Origin: Paenibacillus nasutitermitis
GTDB taxonomy: Bacteria; Bacillota; Bacilli; Paenibacillales; Paenibacillaceae
DNA length: 64,000 bases
NCBI RefSeq assembly: GCF_014641075.1
Contig: NZ_BMHP01000002.1
Location: 1,116,001 to 1,180,000 of the forward strand
Reading direction: 5' to 3'
The number at the start of each line of letters is the position of its first letter. Position 1 is the first letter of the stretch. Made by a program: the position numbers and the translations under genes. Of the stretch, positions 17,373 through 24,300 are shown piece after piece. Under the pieces are notes generated by a model. It ran no database searches. It was not told the DNA's origin and was given only the letters and a program-made list of their open reading frames with translations.

Positions 17373-17855
17373 TTACCAGCGGGTCTTTCTCCCGGCCACC
17401 AGCCAGGCACCGATCGCAATAAGACCTGCCGCAACAATATATAACCCCCAGCCCCAGAAAGCCATGATTACGAAGAAGGATACCGCAATCAGCGCCAGCG
17501 TAATAGCCAGCGTCAATGGAAATTTGGGATGAGTCATTTCAAACAGATGGAATTCGTACAATCCGACCGCAGCCCCTAAAATAAACAGGGGCCATAAGTA
17601 CTGCATATTGTCCCATCCGAATGCAATACAAAAGAAAAAAATCAAGGCGCTTATCGACAAAATCGCCCCAGGCACAAGTACAAATGTGGGAAGCAATCTG
17701 CCGAAAAACAGCACGTGCAGCAATATGCCTGGAATCAACACGAAAAGAGGCCAGAAGTTTGTCCCGATAAACGCAAAAAGGCCAAGCTTTCCGAGCAGAA
17801 TTACAACGCCGGCGAATAAAAAAAGAAAACCGACGGTGTATTGATTTTTCGACAT
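17373..17855 (-). CDS. LiaF/DUF5668-like multi-pass membrane protein
   Basis: A 160-residue hydrophobic protein with about five or six short helices. It starts MSKNQYTVGFLFLFAGVVILLGKLG and contains NFWPLFVLIPGILLH and QYLWPLFILGAAVGLYEF. The repeated 'WPLFxLxxG' pattern is typical of LiaF-type transmembrane regions and DUF5668 proteins linked to envelope stress. The extracytoplasmic DUF2154 domain of true LiaF is absent. The function cannot be inferred beyond that. Start ATG at 17855 is preceded by AAAGGAAC. It is not closely coupled to typA (about 70 nt apart). Confidence 0.7.
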   Translation of the reverse strand: MSKNQYTVGFLFLFAGVVILLGKLGLFAFIGTNFWPLFVLIPGILLHVLFFGRLLPTFVLVPGAILSISALIFFFCIAFGWDNMQYLWPLFILGAAVGLYEFHLFEMTHPKFPLTLAITLALIAVSFFVIMAFWGWGLYIVAAGLIAIGAWLVAGRKTRW

Positions 17856-17963
17856 GCCCAAAGTTCCTTTCTCTCGACACTTTTTATCATTACTATAGTG
17901 TACTGGAATGGAAGCCAAAAAACCAGTGCAATACACCAAAATACACATAAAAAAAACACTGCC

Positions 17964-18623
17964 TCATCTTTTCAGACGTAGCAGCGCCACAATTATGGCA
18001 AAAGGAACGCATAAAATAGGGATTGCTTGCTGCCAGACAGGATCGTTATGCAGCCAAATTCCGGCAAGTCCCGGATCATGGACAAGCATTTCGCCTGCCG
18101 CGTAACCAAGCAGACCCCCTCCCGCATAAACAAGCACCGGATATCGTTTGAGCAGTTTGCCCAGCAGCTGGCTCCCCCAAATAATGATCGGTATACTAAG
18201 CGCGATTCCGAGCATAATCATAACAGGCTCGCCCTCGGCAACGGCGGCTATCGCAAGCACATTATCCAGACTCATGATAAAATCGGCAACCACAATCGTA
18301 CGGATCGCTCCTGCAAGCGAGCTCGTCTTGTGTACATGATGATTTTCCGTCAAAGGAGACGCCGCATCGCTAATCAGCTTGACGGCAATCAAAAACAGCA
18401 GTAAAGCCCCTGCAGCTTGAAGATAAGGAATTTGCAGCAGCGTGATCGCTACAAGCGTCAGCAGACATCTCAAAGCGATGGCTGCAAAAGCTCCCCACCA
18501 AACTGCCTTGCGCCGCTGCTGTGGAGGCAGCTGCTGACTGGCCAATGCGATGACGACCGCATTGTCGCCGCTTAACAGCACATTAATGAACATGATCTGG
18601 ATAAAGATCAACAGGCTGTCCAT
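17964..18623 (-). CDS. TerC family membrane protein
   Basis: A 219-residue integral membrane protein with about seven helices. It bears the two TerC signatures: NVLLSGDNAVVIALA near residue 14 and DFIMSLDNVLAIAAVAEG near residue 115. The Asp/Asn pairs in these helices are thought to bind metal. Bacillus TerC homologs export manganese, some assisting metallation of secreted enzymes. Here a His-containing loop (ENHHVHKTSS) separates the two halves. It is divergent from a second TerC gene at 18782-19486; the two share the motif layout but only modest identity. Confidence 0.9.
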   Translation of the reverse strand: MDSLLIFIQIMFINVLLSGDNAVVIALASQQLPPQQRRKAVWWGAFAAIALRCLLTLVAITLLQIPYLQAAGALLLFLIAVKLISDAASPLTENHHVHKTSSLAGAIRTIVVADFIMSLDNVLAIAAVAEGEPVMIMLGIALSIPIIIWGSQLLGKLLKRYPVLVYAGGGLLGYAAGEMLVHDPGLAGIWLHNDPVWQQAIPILCVPFAIIVALLRLKR

Positions 18624-18781
18624 TTAAATAGGCTTCCCCCCAACCCTTCCCAACATTTGTCCTCTCTGAAAGGTATGTCCGGGGAGGTAGGCGTATGTCT
18701 AAAAAATAAATAGAATTAATCGTAAAAATGGAGCGTATATACTAAAAACTGGTAGAGGCATTTGAAAGGAGAGATTAATGG

Positions 18782-19486
18782 ATGGATTTTTTTTCGCTTG
18801 AATTTCTTTCGGCCTTGATTACCATTGTATTTATCGACCTCATTCTTGCAGGAGACAACGCGATTGTAATTGGATTGGCCGCCCGCAAGCTTCCTAAAAT
18901 CCAACAGAAAAAGGCCGTTATTTGGGGTACGGTAGGCGCGGTGGGGATCCGAGCACTTGCCACGATACTGGTTGTATATCTGCTTGATATTCCATGGCTG
19001 ATGCTGACAGGCGGTATCCTGCTCCTATGGATTGCGTACAAGCTGCTGGTGGATGAGAACAGCCATGAGGACATTAAGGCGGGAAATAATCTTTGGCAAT
19101 CCATACGCACGATCATTATCGCCGATGCCGCTATGGGTATTGATAATGTCATTGCCGTTGCAGGCGCAGCGCATGGCAATATTACTCTCGTTATACTCGG
19201 TCTTCTCATCAGTATTCCCGTTGTTGTATGGGGCAGCACCTTGTTTATCAAAATAATCGAGCGGTTCCCGTGGATCATTTATCTCGGCTCTGGCGTACTT
19301 GCCTACACCGCCGCGAAAATGATCACCCATGAACCCAAAATCGACCAACTTTTTGCCAGCAGCCGCTTGTTCGAATGGTCCTTTCTGATCCTTGTCGTGG
19401 TTGTGATTATCGTCGCAGGACTTTGGAGAAATACCGCCAGAAGCCGCAGAGCGGCTAACGAAAAAAGCAGGGGAACCCTTTCTTGA
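18782..19486 (+). CDS. TerC family membrane protein (YjbE-like)
   Basis: A 234-residue paralog of the divergent neighbour with seven predicted helices and the motifs DLILAGDNAIVIGLAARKLP and DAAMGIDNVIAVAGAAHG. The C-terminal tail is basic. It fits the YjbE/YkoY/YceF group of manganese exporters. Start ATG at 18782 is close behind AAAGGAGAG. The 158-bp gap to the other TerC gene lacks a recognisable yybP-ykoY manganese riboswitch. It ends inside the bidirectional terminator 19461-19504. Confidence 0.9.
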   Translation: MDFFSLEFLSALITIVFIDLILAGDNAIVIGLAARKLPKIQQKKAVIWGTVGAVGIRALATILVVYLLDIPWLMLTGGILLLWIAYKLLVDENSHEDIKAGNNLWQSIRTIIIADAAMGIDNVIAVAGAAHGNITLVILGLLISIPVVVWGSTLFIKIIERFPWIIYLGSGVLAYTAAKMITHEPKIDQLFASSRLFEWSFLILVVVVIIVAGLWRNTARSRRAANEKSRGTLS

Positions 19487-19504
19487 CGGGACCCTGCTTT
19501 TTTT
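19461..19504. terminator. Bidirectional terminator
   Basis: Stem AAAAAGCAGGG / CCCTGCTTTTTT with a 19-nt loop, overlapping the 3' end of the plus-strand terC gene and closing the convergent nifZ-thiI transcript. Confidence 0.85.
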
Positions 19505-19505
19505 A

Positions 19506-20726
19506 TCAGAACCAGCTGTCTTCGCCCGAAGCCTGCGCCCCAAGCTTGTATTCCGGAGCAATTTCCATAGTTTGCTTGCCTGCGACCGCTCGGGCCTCCA
19601 TCTCTTCAAGCTCCGGCACAAAGGATTCCACCTTGCGCACGACGTTCAAATTGGGATTGGTGCTTGGCGATTTCGGCAGAAACAGCGTGCAGCAATCTTC
19701 ATAGGGAAGAATCGATGTTTCATAGGTACCGATCCGCTTCGCAACCCGGATAATGTCATCCTTGTCCATCATGATAAGCGGACGAAGCAGAGGAAGCTCC
19801 ATGCTTCGCCCGATCACATTCATGCTGCTCAGCGTCTGGCTGGCGACCTGACCCAGACTGTCACCCGTGACTACGCCAAGCGCCACCGCCTCTTCGGCGA
19901 GCTGCTGTGTAATGCGAAGCATGGAGCGGCGCATCAGCGTAATGATCAGATTATCCTGTTTAGCCTGTGCCAGAGCCGTTTGAATATCGGTAAACGGGAT
20001 GAGATGCAGCTTGATCGGGGACCCGCTGTACTGGGCTAGCGTTCTTGTCAGCTCGATTACCTTATCTTTTGCCTGCTCGCTTGTGAAGGGGTAGCTGTAA
20101 AAATGGACGGCTTCAATCTCAAGACCTTTGCGCATCGACAAATAGCCTGCGACCGGACTGTCAATGCCGCCAGACAGCAGCAGCATCGCTTTTCCATTGG
20201 TGGCAAACGGATAACCTCCCGCAGCCTCGATGACTTCACTGAATATATAGGTGCCCTCAGGCTGGATTTCCACTCGCAGTTCCACTTGCGGCTCCCTTAC
20301 ATTCACCTTCAAGCCGGGCATAGCCCGCAGTACATGCGCCCCTACCAGATGATTCATCTGCTGGGAATCATGAGGAAACGATTTCTCCACACGGCGTACC
20401 GACACCTTGAAGGTTGCGGGTTCAGCGGGAAGCCCCAGCATCACCTCAAGCGAAACCGCCTGTATGGCTTCAAGCATGTTGTCTGCCCGTTTCACCGGGC
20501 TGAATGAGCCGATGCCAAATATATCCTTTAAACGCCCGGCAATGGGCGCATAAGGCTCTCCATTTAACGTAATGTAAATTCGTCCATAGCTGCGGCTTAT
20601 CGATGCACTGGAATACGGCGCAAGAACGGTTCTAATCTGCTGGATCATGCGTTTCTCAAATTGGCCCCGGTTTCGTCCTTTAATGGTATGTTCCCCGAAG
20701 CGAATCAGAATCAAATCTGGTATCAT
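19506..20726 (-). CDS. thiI: tRNA 4-thiouridine synthase ThiI
   Basis: A 406-residue enzyme that adenylates U8 of tRNAs and replaces oxygen with sulfur, giving 4-thiouridine. In some bacteria it also serves thiazole synthesis. Architecture: N-terminal ferredoxin-like region, THUMP domain (about 60-165) and PP-loop ATP pyrophosphatase domain with LLSGGIDSPVAGY near residue 183. YEDCCTLFLP carries the expected catalytic cysteine. There is no C-terminal rhodanese domain, as in Bacillus, so sulfur should come straight from the adjacent cysteine desulfurase. Start ATG at 20726 overlaps the nifZ stop by 4 nt. Confidence 0.95.
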   Translation of the reverse strand: MIPDLILIRFGEHTIKGRNRGQFEKRMIQQIRTVLAPYSSASISRSYGRIYITLNGEPYAPIAGRLKDIFGIGSFSPVKRADNMLEAIQAVSLEVMLGLPAEPATFKVSVRRVEKSFPHDSQQMNHLVGAHVLRAMPGLKVNVREPQVELRVEIQPEGTYIFSEVIEAAGGYPFATNGKAMLLLSGGIDSPVAGYLSMRKGLEIEAVHFYSYPFTSEQAKDKVIELTRTLAQYSGSPIKLHLIPFTDIQTALAQAKQDNLIITLMRRSMLRITQQLAEEAVALGVVTGDSLGQVASQTLSSMNVIGRSMELPLLRPLIMMDKDDIIRVAKRIGTYETSILPYEDCCTLFLPKSPSTNPNLNVVRKVESFVPELEEMEARAVAGKQTMEIAPEYKLGAQASGEDSWF

Positions 20727-21886
20727 GATCGAATATCCTTCCTTTCAAGCGGCTTCAGCTTGTCTACGGTTTTTTGCAGCATGCTGCAAAGCCATTCCAG
20801 TTCGGCATTCCCGTGCTCGTCGCCAAAGCTCACGCGAATTCCGCTCGAAGCGCGCGCCTGTCCGACACCCATCGCCTCGAGCACACGGCTTGGCCTGTTG
20901 TCTTTGGAAGAGCAGGCCGATTTGGTGGATGCCGCCACGCGGTGCTTCTCTAATAAATGGATAAGAACTTCCGGCTTCATGCCCGGATACGAGAAGCTCA
21001 CAATATGGGGCGCCATTTCATCAGCCTCTCCCCCGTTCAGTACAAGCTCGGGGATCTGTGCGATCCCGGCGACAAGACGGGCTCTGAGCGCCCTCATCCG
21101 CTGGTAGCGTTCAGGCTGGCTTTCCATTGCCAGCCTGAACGCTTTGGCCGATGCGACAATAGCCGCCACATTTTCCGTCCCGGAACGAAGACCAAATTCC
21201 TGGCCGCCGCCAGCCATAAGAGCCGCAAGCTTGATCCCGTTTCTCCGGTATAACAGTCCCACTCCCCTTGGTCCTCTTATCTTGTGCGCGGAAGCACTGA
21301 ACAGATCGATGCCGCTTCCAATCAGGTCAATTGGCAGCTTGCCGACGCTTTGAACGCCATCCACATGAAAAAGCACCGGCCGCTGTCTTTTTTTGAGCAT
21401 ACGCCCGATTTCGCCAACCGGCTGAATGGAACCGACCTCGTTATTGACATGCATAATGCTGACGAGTGTGGTTTCTGCTGTAAGTTGAGCTTCCACATCT
21501 GCAATGCTGACGGCACCGCTGCGTGATACAGGGAGAAAGCTGAGCTTGAATCCTTCCTGCTGGAGCTGCAAGCACGCTTCATACACGGAAGGATGCTCGA
21601 TGGCAGTCGTAATAATATGTTTTCCTTTATGCACATTCGCCCTGGCTGCGCCAAGTAAGGCAAGATTATTGCTCTCGGTCCCGCCTGACGTAAATATCCA
21701 ATCCTTGGCTTGCGTCCCGAACAGGCCGGCTATTGCGCCCCGGGAACGCTCCAGAAGATGGCGGGCTTCCATACCGCCCCGGTGCAGCGACGAAGGGTTC
21801 GCATAATGTTTTGCCATCACCTCGGTAAGCGTACGGATCACTTCCTCGTGAGGAGGCGTGGAAGCGCAATGATCAAAATAAAACAT
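20723..21886 (-). CDS. nifZ: Cysteine desulfurase, NifZ/IscS-like
   Basis: A 387-residue PLP enzyme that removes sulfur from cysteine as a persulfide. Visible: FDHCASTP at the start, TSGGTESNNLA near residue 66, the PLP-lysine motif SASAHKIRGPRGVG near 200 and the catalytic-loop Cys in KSACSSKDNRPS near 325. It is translationally coupled to thiI (4-nt overlap), which marks it as the dedicated sulfur donor for tRNA thiolation, as YrvO or NifZ partners do in Bacillus. GAGGAAGAGGG precedes the ATG. Confidence 0.93.
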   Translation of the reverse strand: MFYFDHCASTPPHEEVIRTLTEVMAKHYANPSSLHRGGMEARHLLERSRGAIAGLFGTQAKDWIFTSGGTESNNLALLGAARANVHKGKHIITTAIEHPSVYEACLQLQQEGFKLSFLPVSRSGAVSIADVEAQLTAETTLVSIMHVNNEVGSIQPVGEIGRMLKKRQRPVLFHVDGVQSVGKLPIDLIGSGIDLFSASAHKIRGPRGVGLLYRRNGIKLAALMAGGGQEFGLRSGTENVAAIVASAKAFRLAMESQPERYQRMRALRARLVAGIAQIPELVLNGGEADEMAPHIVSFSYPGMKPEVLIHLLEKHRVAASTKSACSSKDNRPSRVLEAMGVGQARASSGIRVSFGDEHGNAELEWLCSMLQKTVDKLKPLERKDIRS

Positions 21887-22007
21887 CTTCCCTCTTCCTC
21901 TCTTTCATGGCCAAAATAAAAAGATCAACGATTGAATCCGGCCAGCGAATTCCTTCGCCCCGGCATTCTCCCGCGATCCTATACATTCTTGACGAAATAA
22001 CATCCTT

Positions 22008-22718
22008 TTAATATACAGAGGAAGTATTATATTGTCCCAAAGCCTTCTGAACCTTGCCCACATAACGCTGGGTCTCAGTAGGCAGGGATCCAATCTTTGC
22101 GGCAAAATCCGCATCGCTATGGATACCGGCACGATCAACACGGCCCGGACCTGCGTTATATGCGGCCAATGCAACCTGCTCGCTGCCCCCGTATTTGTTC
22201 AGCAAATAAGCAAGATACCGGGTGCCGCCTTCAATATTCTCCCTGGGATCGAACGAATCACTGACTCCCAGTCCACGGGCAGTTCCGTCCATCAGCTGCA
22301 TGAGCCCTTTCGCGCCAGCGCTGGATACGGAGTTTGGGTCAAAGGAAGATTCCGTATCAATCACAGCTCTAATCAAAGAAGAATCAACCCCGTATTTGGA
22401 AGAGGCTTCTTTAATTAAGGTATCAAATGCGGTTGGCTGTTGAACGGTTGATGACGAATCACTTTCTTTATAAAAAGGCAGCGGCTGTTTGAATAGGGAG
22501 GAAACGGCAGTCATATCCCCGGTTATGGCTCCCAGATTTGTATCCGCAAAGGCATCAGCGCTTCCGGACAACATCTGGGACAACAAGGTGCCAAAAAGAG
22601 AGGTGCTATCCCCGCTTCCAGAGGACAAGATATTCTGACCGCTGCTGCCGGTCAAATCCAGACTGGGCATCAACTGCAATTGAAGCAAAGTTTTCATAAT
22701 TCGAGGATCAATGCTCAT
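22008..22718 (-). CDS. Lytic transglycosylase (SLT domain)
   Basis: A 236-residue protein with a Ser/Gly-rich N-terminal half and a C-terminal goose-lysozyme-like SLT domain (about 110-236). The catalytic Glu lies in VIDTESSFDP; the other signatures are SSAGAKGLMQLM, NIEGGTRYLAYLL and ALAAYNAGPGRVD. It cleaves peptidoglycan glycan strands to anhydro-muropeptides. No signal peptide is seen at the chosen ATG (22718, after GGAGG with 6-nt spacing), so it may be exported by another route; Bacillus YjbJ is similar in this respect. Transcribed alone; the surrounding 100-nt gaps hold nothing clear. Confidence 0.88.
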   Translation of the reverse strand: MSIDPRIMKTLLQLQLMPSLDLTGSSGQNILSSGSGDSTSLFGTLLSQMLSGSADAFADTNLGAITGDMTAVSSLFKQPLPFYKESDSSSTVQQPTAFDTLIKEASSKYGVDSSLIRAVIDTESSFDPNSVSSAGAKGLMQLMDGTARGLGVSDSFDPRENIEGGTRYLAYLLNKYGGSEQVALAAYNAGPGRVDRAGIHSDADFAAKIGSLPTETQRYVGKVQKALGQYNTSSVY

Positions 22719-22820
22719 CAAGGGCCTCCAGTAGGTAGTGCATTGCATGAAATGACAGCTTTTGCATCTATTTTACATGCTTTTGCCCTGAACCGCCAGT
22801 ATGATAATAGTCCTATACGC

Positions 22821-22849
22821 AAAAAAACGGCAGGATTTCTCCCGCCGGT
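22821..22849 (-). terminator. Terminator of the repeat-containing membrane protein gene
   Basis: Stem CGGCGGG / CCTGCCG (one G-T pair) with a 6-nt loop and T7 on the minus strand, just after the stop at 22861. Confidence 0.8.
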
Positions 22850-22860
22850 AAAGGTTCAGC

Positions 22861-23337
22861 TTATCGGGTGACCATGAAATAGATGGGTATAATTACCAAA
22901 TAGGCCAGAAAAGAAATCAGACCGAGTACCATCGACCATAAACCAAGGCTTTTTGCGCCTTGCCGGTACGCAATAAATCCAACGACGGCACCAGTGGCTC
23001 CCAGAAGCAAAGGCCATACAAACCAGGATAGCAAAGACAAGACCAGAGCTGCCCAGCCCGCGGCGCGCCCCGCTTCAGTTGTTTCCTCTACTGCCTGGTG
23101 CACCTTCGTTTGATTCTCTGTCCGCTCCAGACGGCCTACAGGTGCAGCCAGCTCCGCAGACATTTCTTCATTATACGGATGATGGTCTGCCTTCGTTTCA
23201 TTCTCTACCCGTTCCTTACGGCTTATCGGCAGAGCCAGCTCAGCAGATACTTCTTCATTATACGGACGATGGTCAGTCCCATCAGAGTGAGGGTTTTGAC
23301 CGGCATCCTTCGGTTCATGCTCTGTACGCTGATCCAT
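22861..23337 (-). CDS. Membrane protein with two 29-residue tandem repeats
   Basis: A ~158-residue protein I do not recognise. Residues 22-50 and 51-79 are two imperfect copies of a 29-residue unit (core PYNEEVSAEL / PYNEEMSAEL, then RKERVENETK / RLERTENQTK). The unit is acidic, polar and probably disordered or helical. The C-terminal half has two or three membrane helices (about 95-155) of the DUF4190-like pattern (AALVLSLLSWF, GLWSMVLGLISF). Start: ATG 23337 with GAGG 6 nt upstream; GTG at 23349 would overlap the DUF1540 stop. It lies directly after the DUF1540 gene and ends at the terminator 22821-22849. Confidence 0.7.
   Translation of the reverse strand: MDQRTEHEPKDAGQNPHSDGTDHRPYNEEVSAELALPISRKERVENETKADHHPYNEEMSAELAAPVGRLERTENQTKVHQAVEETTEAGRAAGWAALVLSLLSWFVWPLLLGATGAVVGFIAYRQGAKSLGLWSMVLGLISFLAYLVIIPIYFMVTR
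23101..23274 (-). repeat. 87-bp imperfect tandem repeat inside a CDS
   Basis: Two adjacent 87-bp units (23188-23274 and 23101-23187) encode the 29-residue repeats of the membrane protein above. They share stretches such as TTCTTCATTATACGGA, so the duplication is visible at DNA level, though diverged. Confidence 0.7.
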
Positions 23338-23345
23338 CAGTAGCC

Positions 23346-23555
23346 TCACTCCTTTGGTTTGAATGTGTGGCAGCAGGTGGATCCCGATTCAACAGCGGAA
23401 TCCTTATGGTTTTCCTGAAGGTCTCCGGCAAATTCGCTCTTGTAATCCATGTGTGCATGACTGTCGATATCGATCATGATTTGATCGGCATTGCATTGAT
23501 TGCCTTGTCCCCAGAAGGAACAGTTTGCAACGCTGCAGCTGACGCCTTTCGGCAT
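23346..23555 (-). CDS. DUF1540 small cysteine-rich protein
   Basis: A 69-residue protein with cysteines spaced as in DUF1540 (CSVANCSFWGQGNQCNAD near the start, STCCHTF near the end), suggesting metal or Fe-S binding. Function unknown; members occur widely in spore formers. The start ATG at 23555 has GGGGGTG 6 nt upstream, but that ribosome site forms the 3' arm of a perfect 10-bp hairpin (23562-23595). Translation or transcription may therefore be conditional. The downstream repeat-bearing membrane gene follows within 10 nt. Confidence 0.82.
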   Translation of the reverse strand: MPKGVSCSVANCSFWGQGNQCNADQIMIDIDSHAHMDYKSEFAGDLQENHKDSAVESGSTCCHTFKPKE

Positions 23556-23561
23556 AAAAAT

Positions 23562-23595
23562 CACCCCCGGTATCAATTTGCCCGCACCGGGGGTG
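23562..23595 (-). promoter_or_regulatory. Hairpin enclosing the DUF1540 ribosome-binding site
   Basis: Perfect inverted repeat CACCCCCGGT / ACCGGGGGTG with a 14-nt loop. On the minus strand it is followed by ATTTTT and then ATG of the DUF1540 gene. It can work as the terminator of ypuI, whose stop is 14 nt upstream, or as a structure that hides the ribosome site. Confidence 0.7.
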
Positions 23596-23608
23596 TGTTA
23601 TGCCTGCC

Positions 23609-24109
23609 TTATTTTTGTCCTTGCATACGACGCTGCGTCATGTAATCACTTTCGTAATAGGACAGATCGTCACGAAGCTCTTCATATATCTTCGATACGG
23701 ACAATACGGTTTCACGAGCCACACGGATCGGTTTTTTGCGGAACCGGATTGCATCCTGGCCTGTGTATGCATAACGTCCATCTTCGGAATAACATTCGTT
23801 TTTGGGATAGAAAAAGGCATTCACGCACTGATGATACACTTCATAAAGAATTCGAGCGGCGAAATCGTCATCAAAATTCGGACGTCTGAGAGCGACTCCA
23901 AGCTTCTCGTAAGCGACTTCCGAAAAAACAAGCAAATGCCGCAAGTCCGACAGCAATCCTTTATAGAAAAGCTCCGCTTCGTTATCCTGATCTTCCGTTA
24001 AAAGCTGTGGAAGCGCATGCTGGTTTAAAAAAGACTCCAATTGGCCGATGGCATGTTTTAACTTGTCCCTTGTCGATTCGCTCAGCGATTTCACATTTGT
24101 CGATGGCAT
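23609..24109 (-). CDS. ypuI: YpuI family (DUF3907) protein
   Basis: A 166-residue soluble, mainly helical protein starting MPSTNVKSLSESTRDKLKHA. It contains LLSDLRHLLVFSEVAYEKLG, YEVYHQCVNAFFYPKNE and DAIRFRKKPIRVARETVL. These fit the YpuI/DUF3907 family of Bacillales, whose function is unknown. AAAGGGG precedes the ATG. Family naming is from memory. It precedes the DUF1540 gene; the hairpin at 23562-23595 may end its transcript. Confidence 0.7.
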   Translation of the reverse strand: MPSTNVKSLSESTRDKLKHAIGQLESFLNQHALPQLLTEDQDNEAELFYKGLLSDLRHLLVFSEVAYEKLGVALRRPNFDDDFAARILYEVYHQCVNAFFYPKNECYSEDGRYAYTGQDAIRFRKKPIRVARETVLSVSKIYEELRDDLSYYESDYMTQRRMQGQK

Positions 24110-24300
24110 GATCGGTAGATCCCCTTTCGTTCTTCAAAACAAAATACTTAAACCATCAACATCGTACCACAAAACGCATACGGATGGTACTGTCGTTTGT
24201 ACTTGCCCCCGTATATTTTTAACCCCTTCACCGAACTCTAAAGGCATGCAGGTTCGATGTGCCCCGAAATGAACTGCAAATGAAGGAGGCAGCCTTATCT

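Noticed and set aside
18624..18781. Possible yybP-ykoY manganese riboswitch between the two TerC genes
   Set aside because: Only a GGGGAGGTAGG-like patch is visible; the paired conserved loops and an expression platform are missing, and the gap is too short for both.
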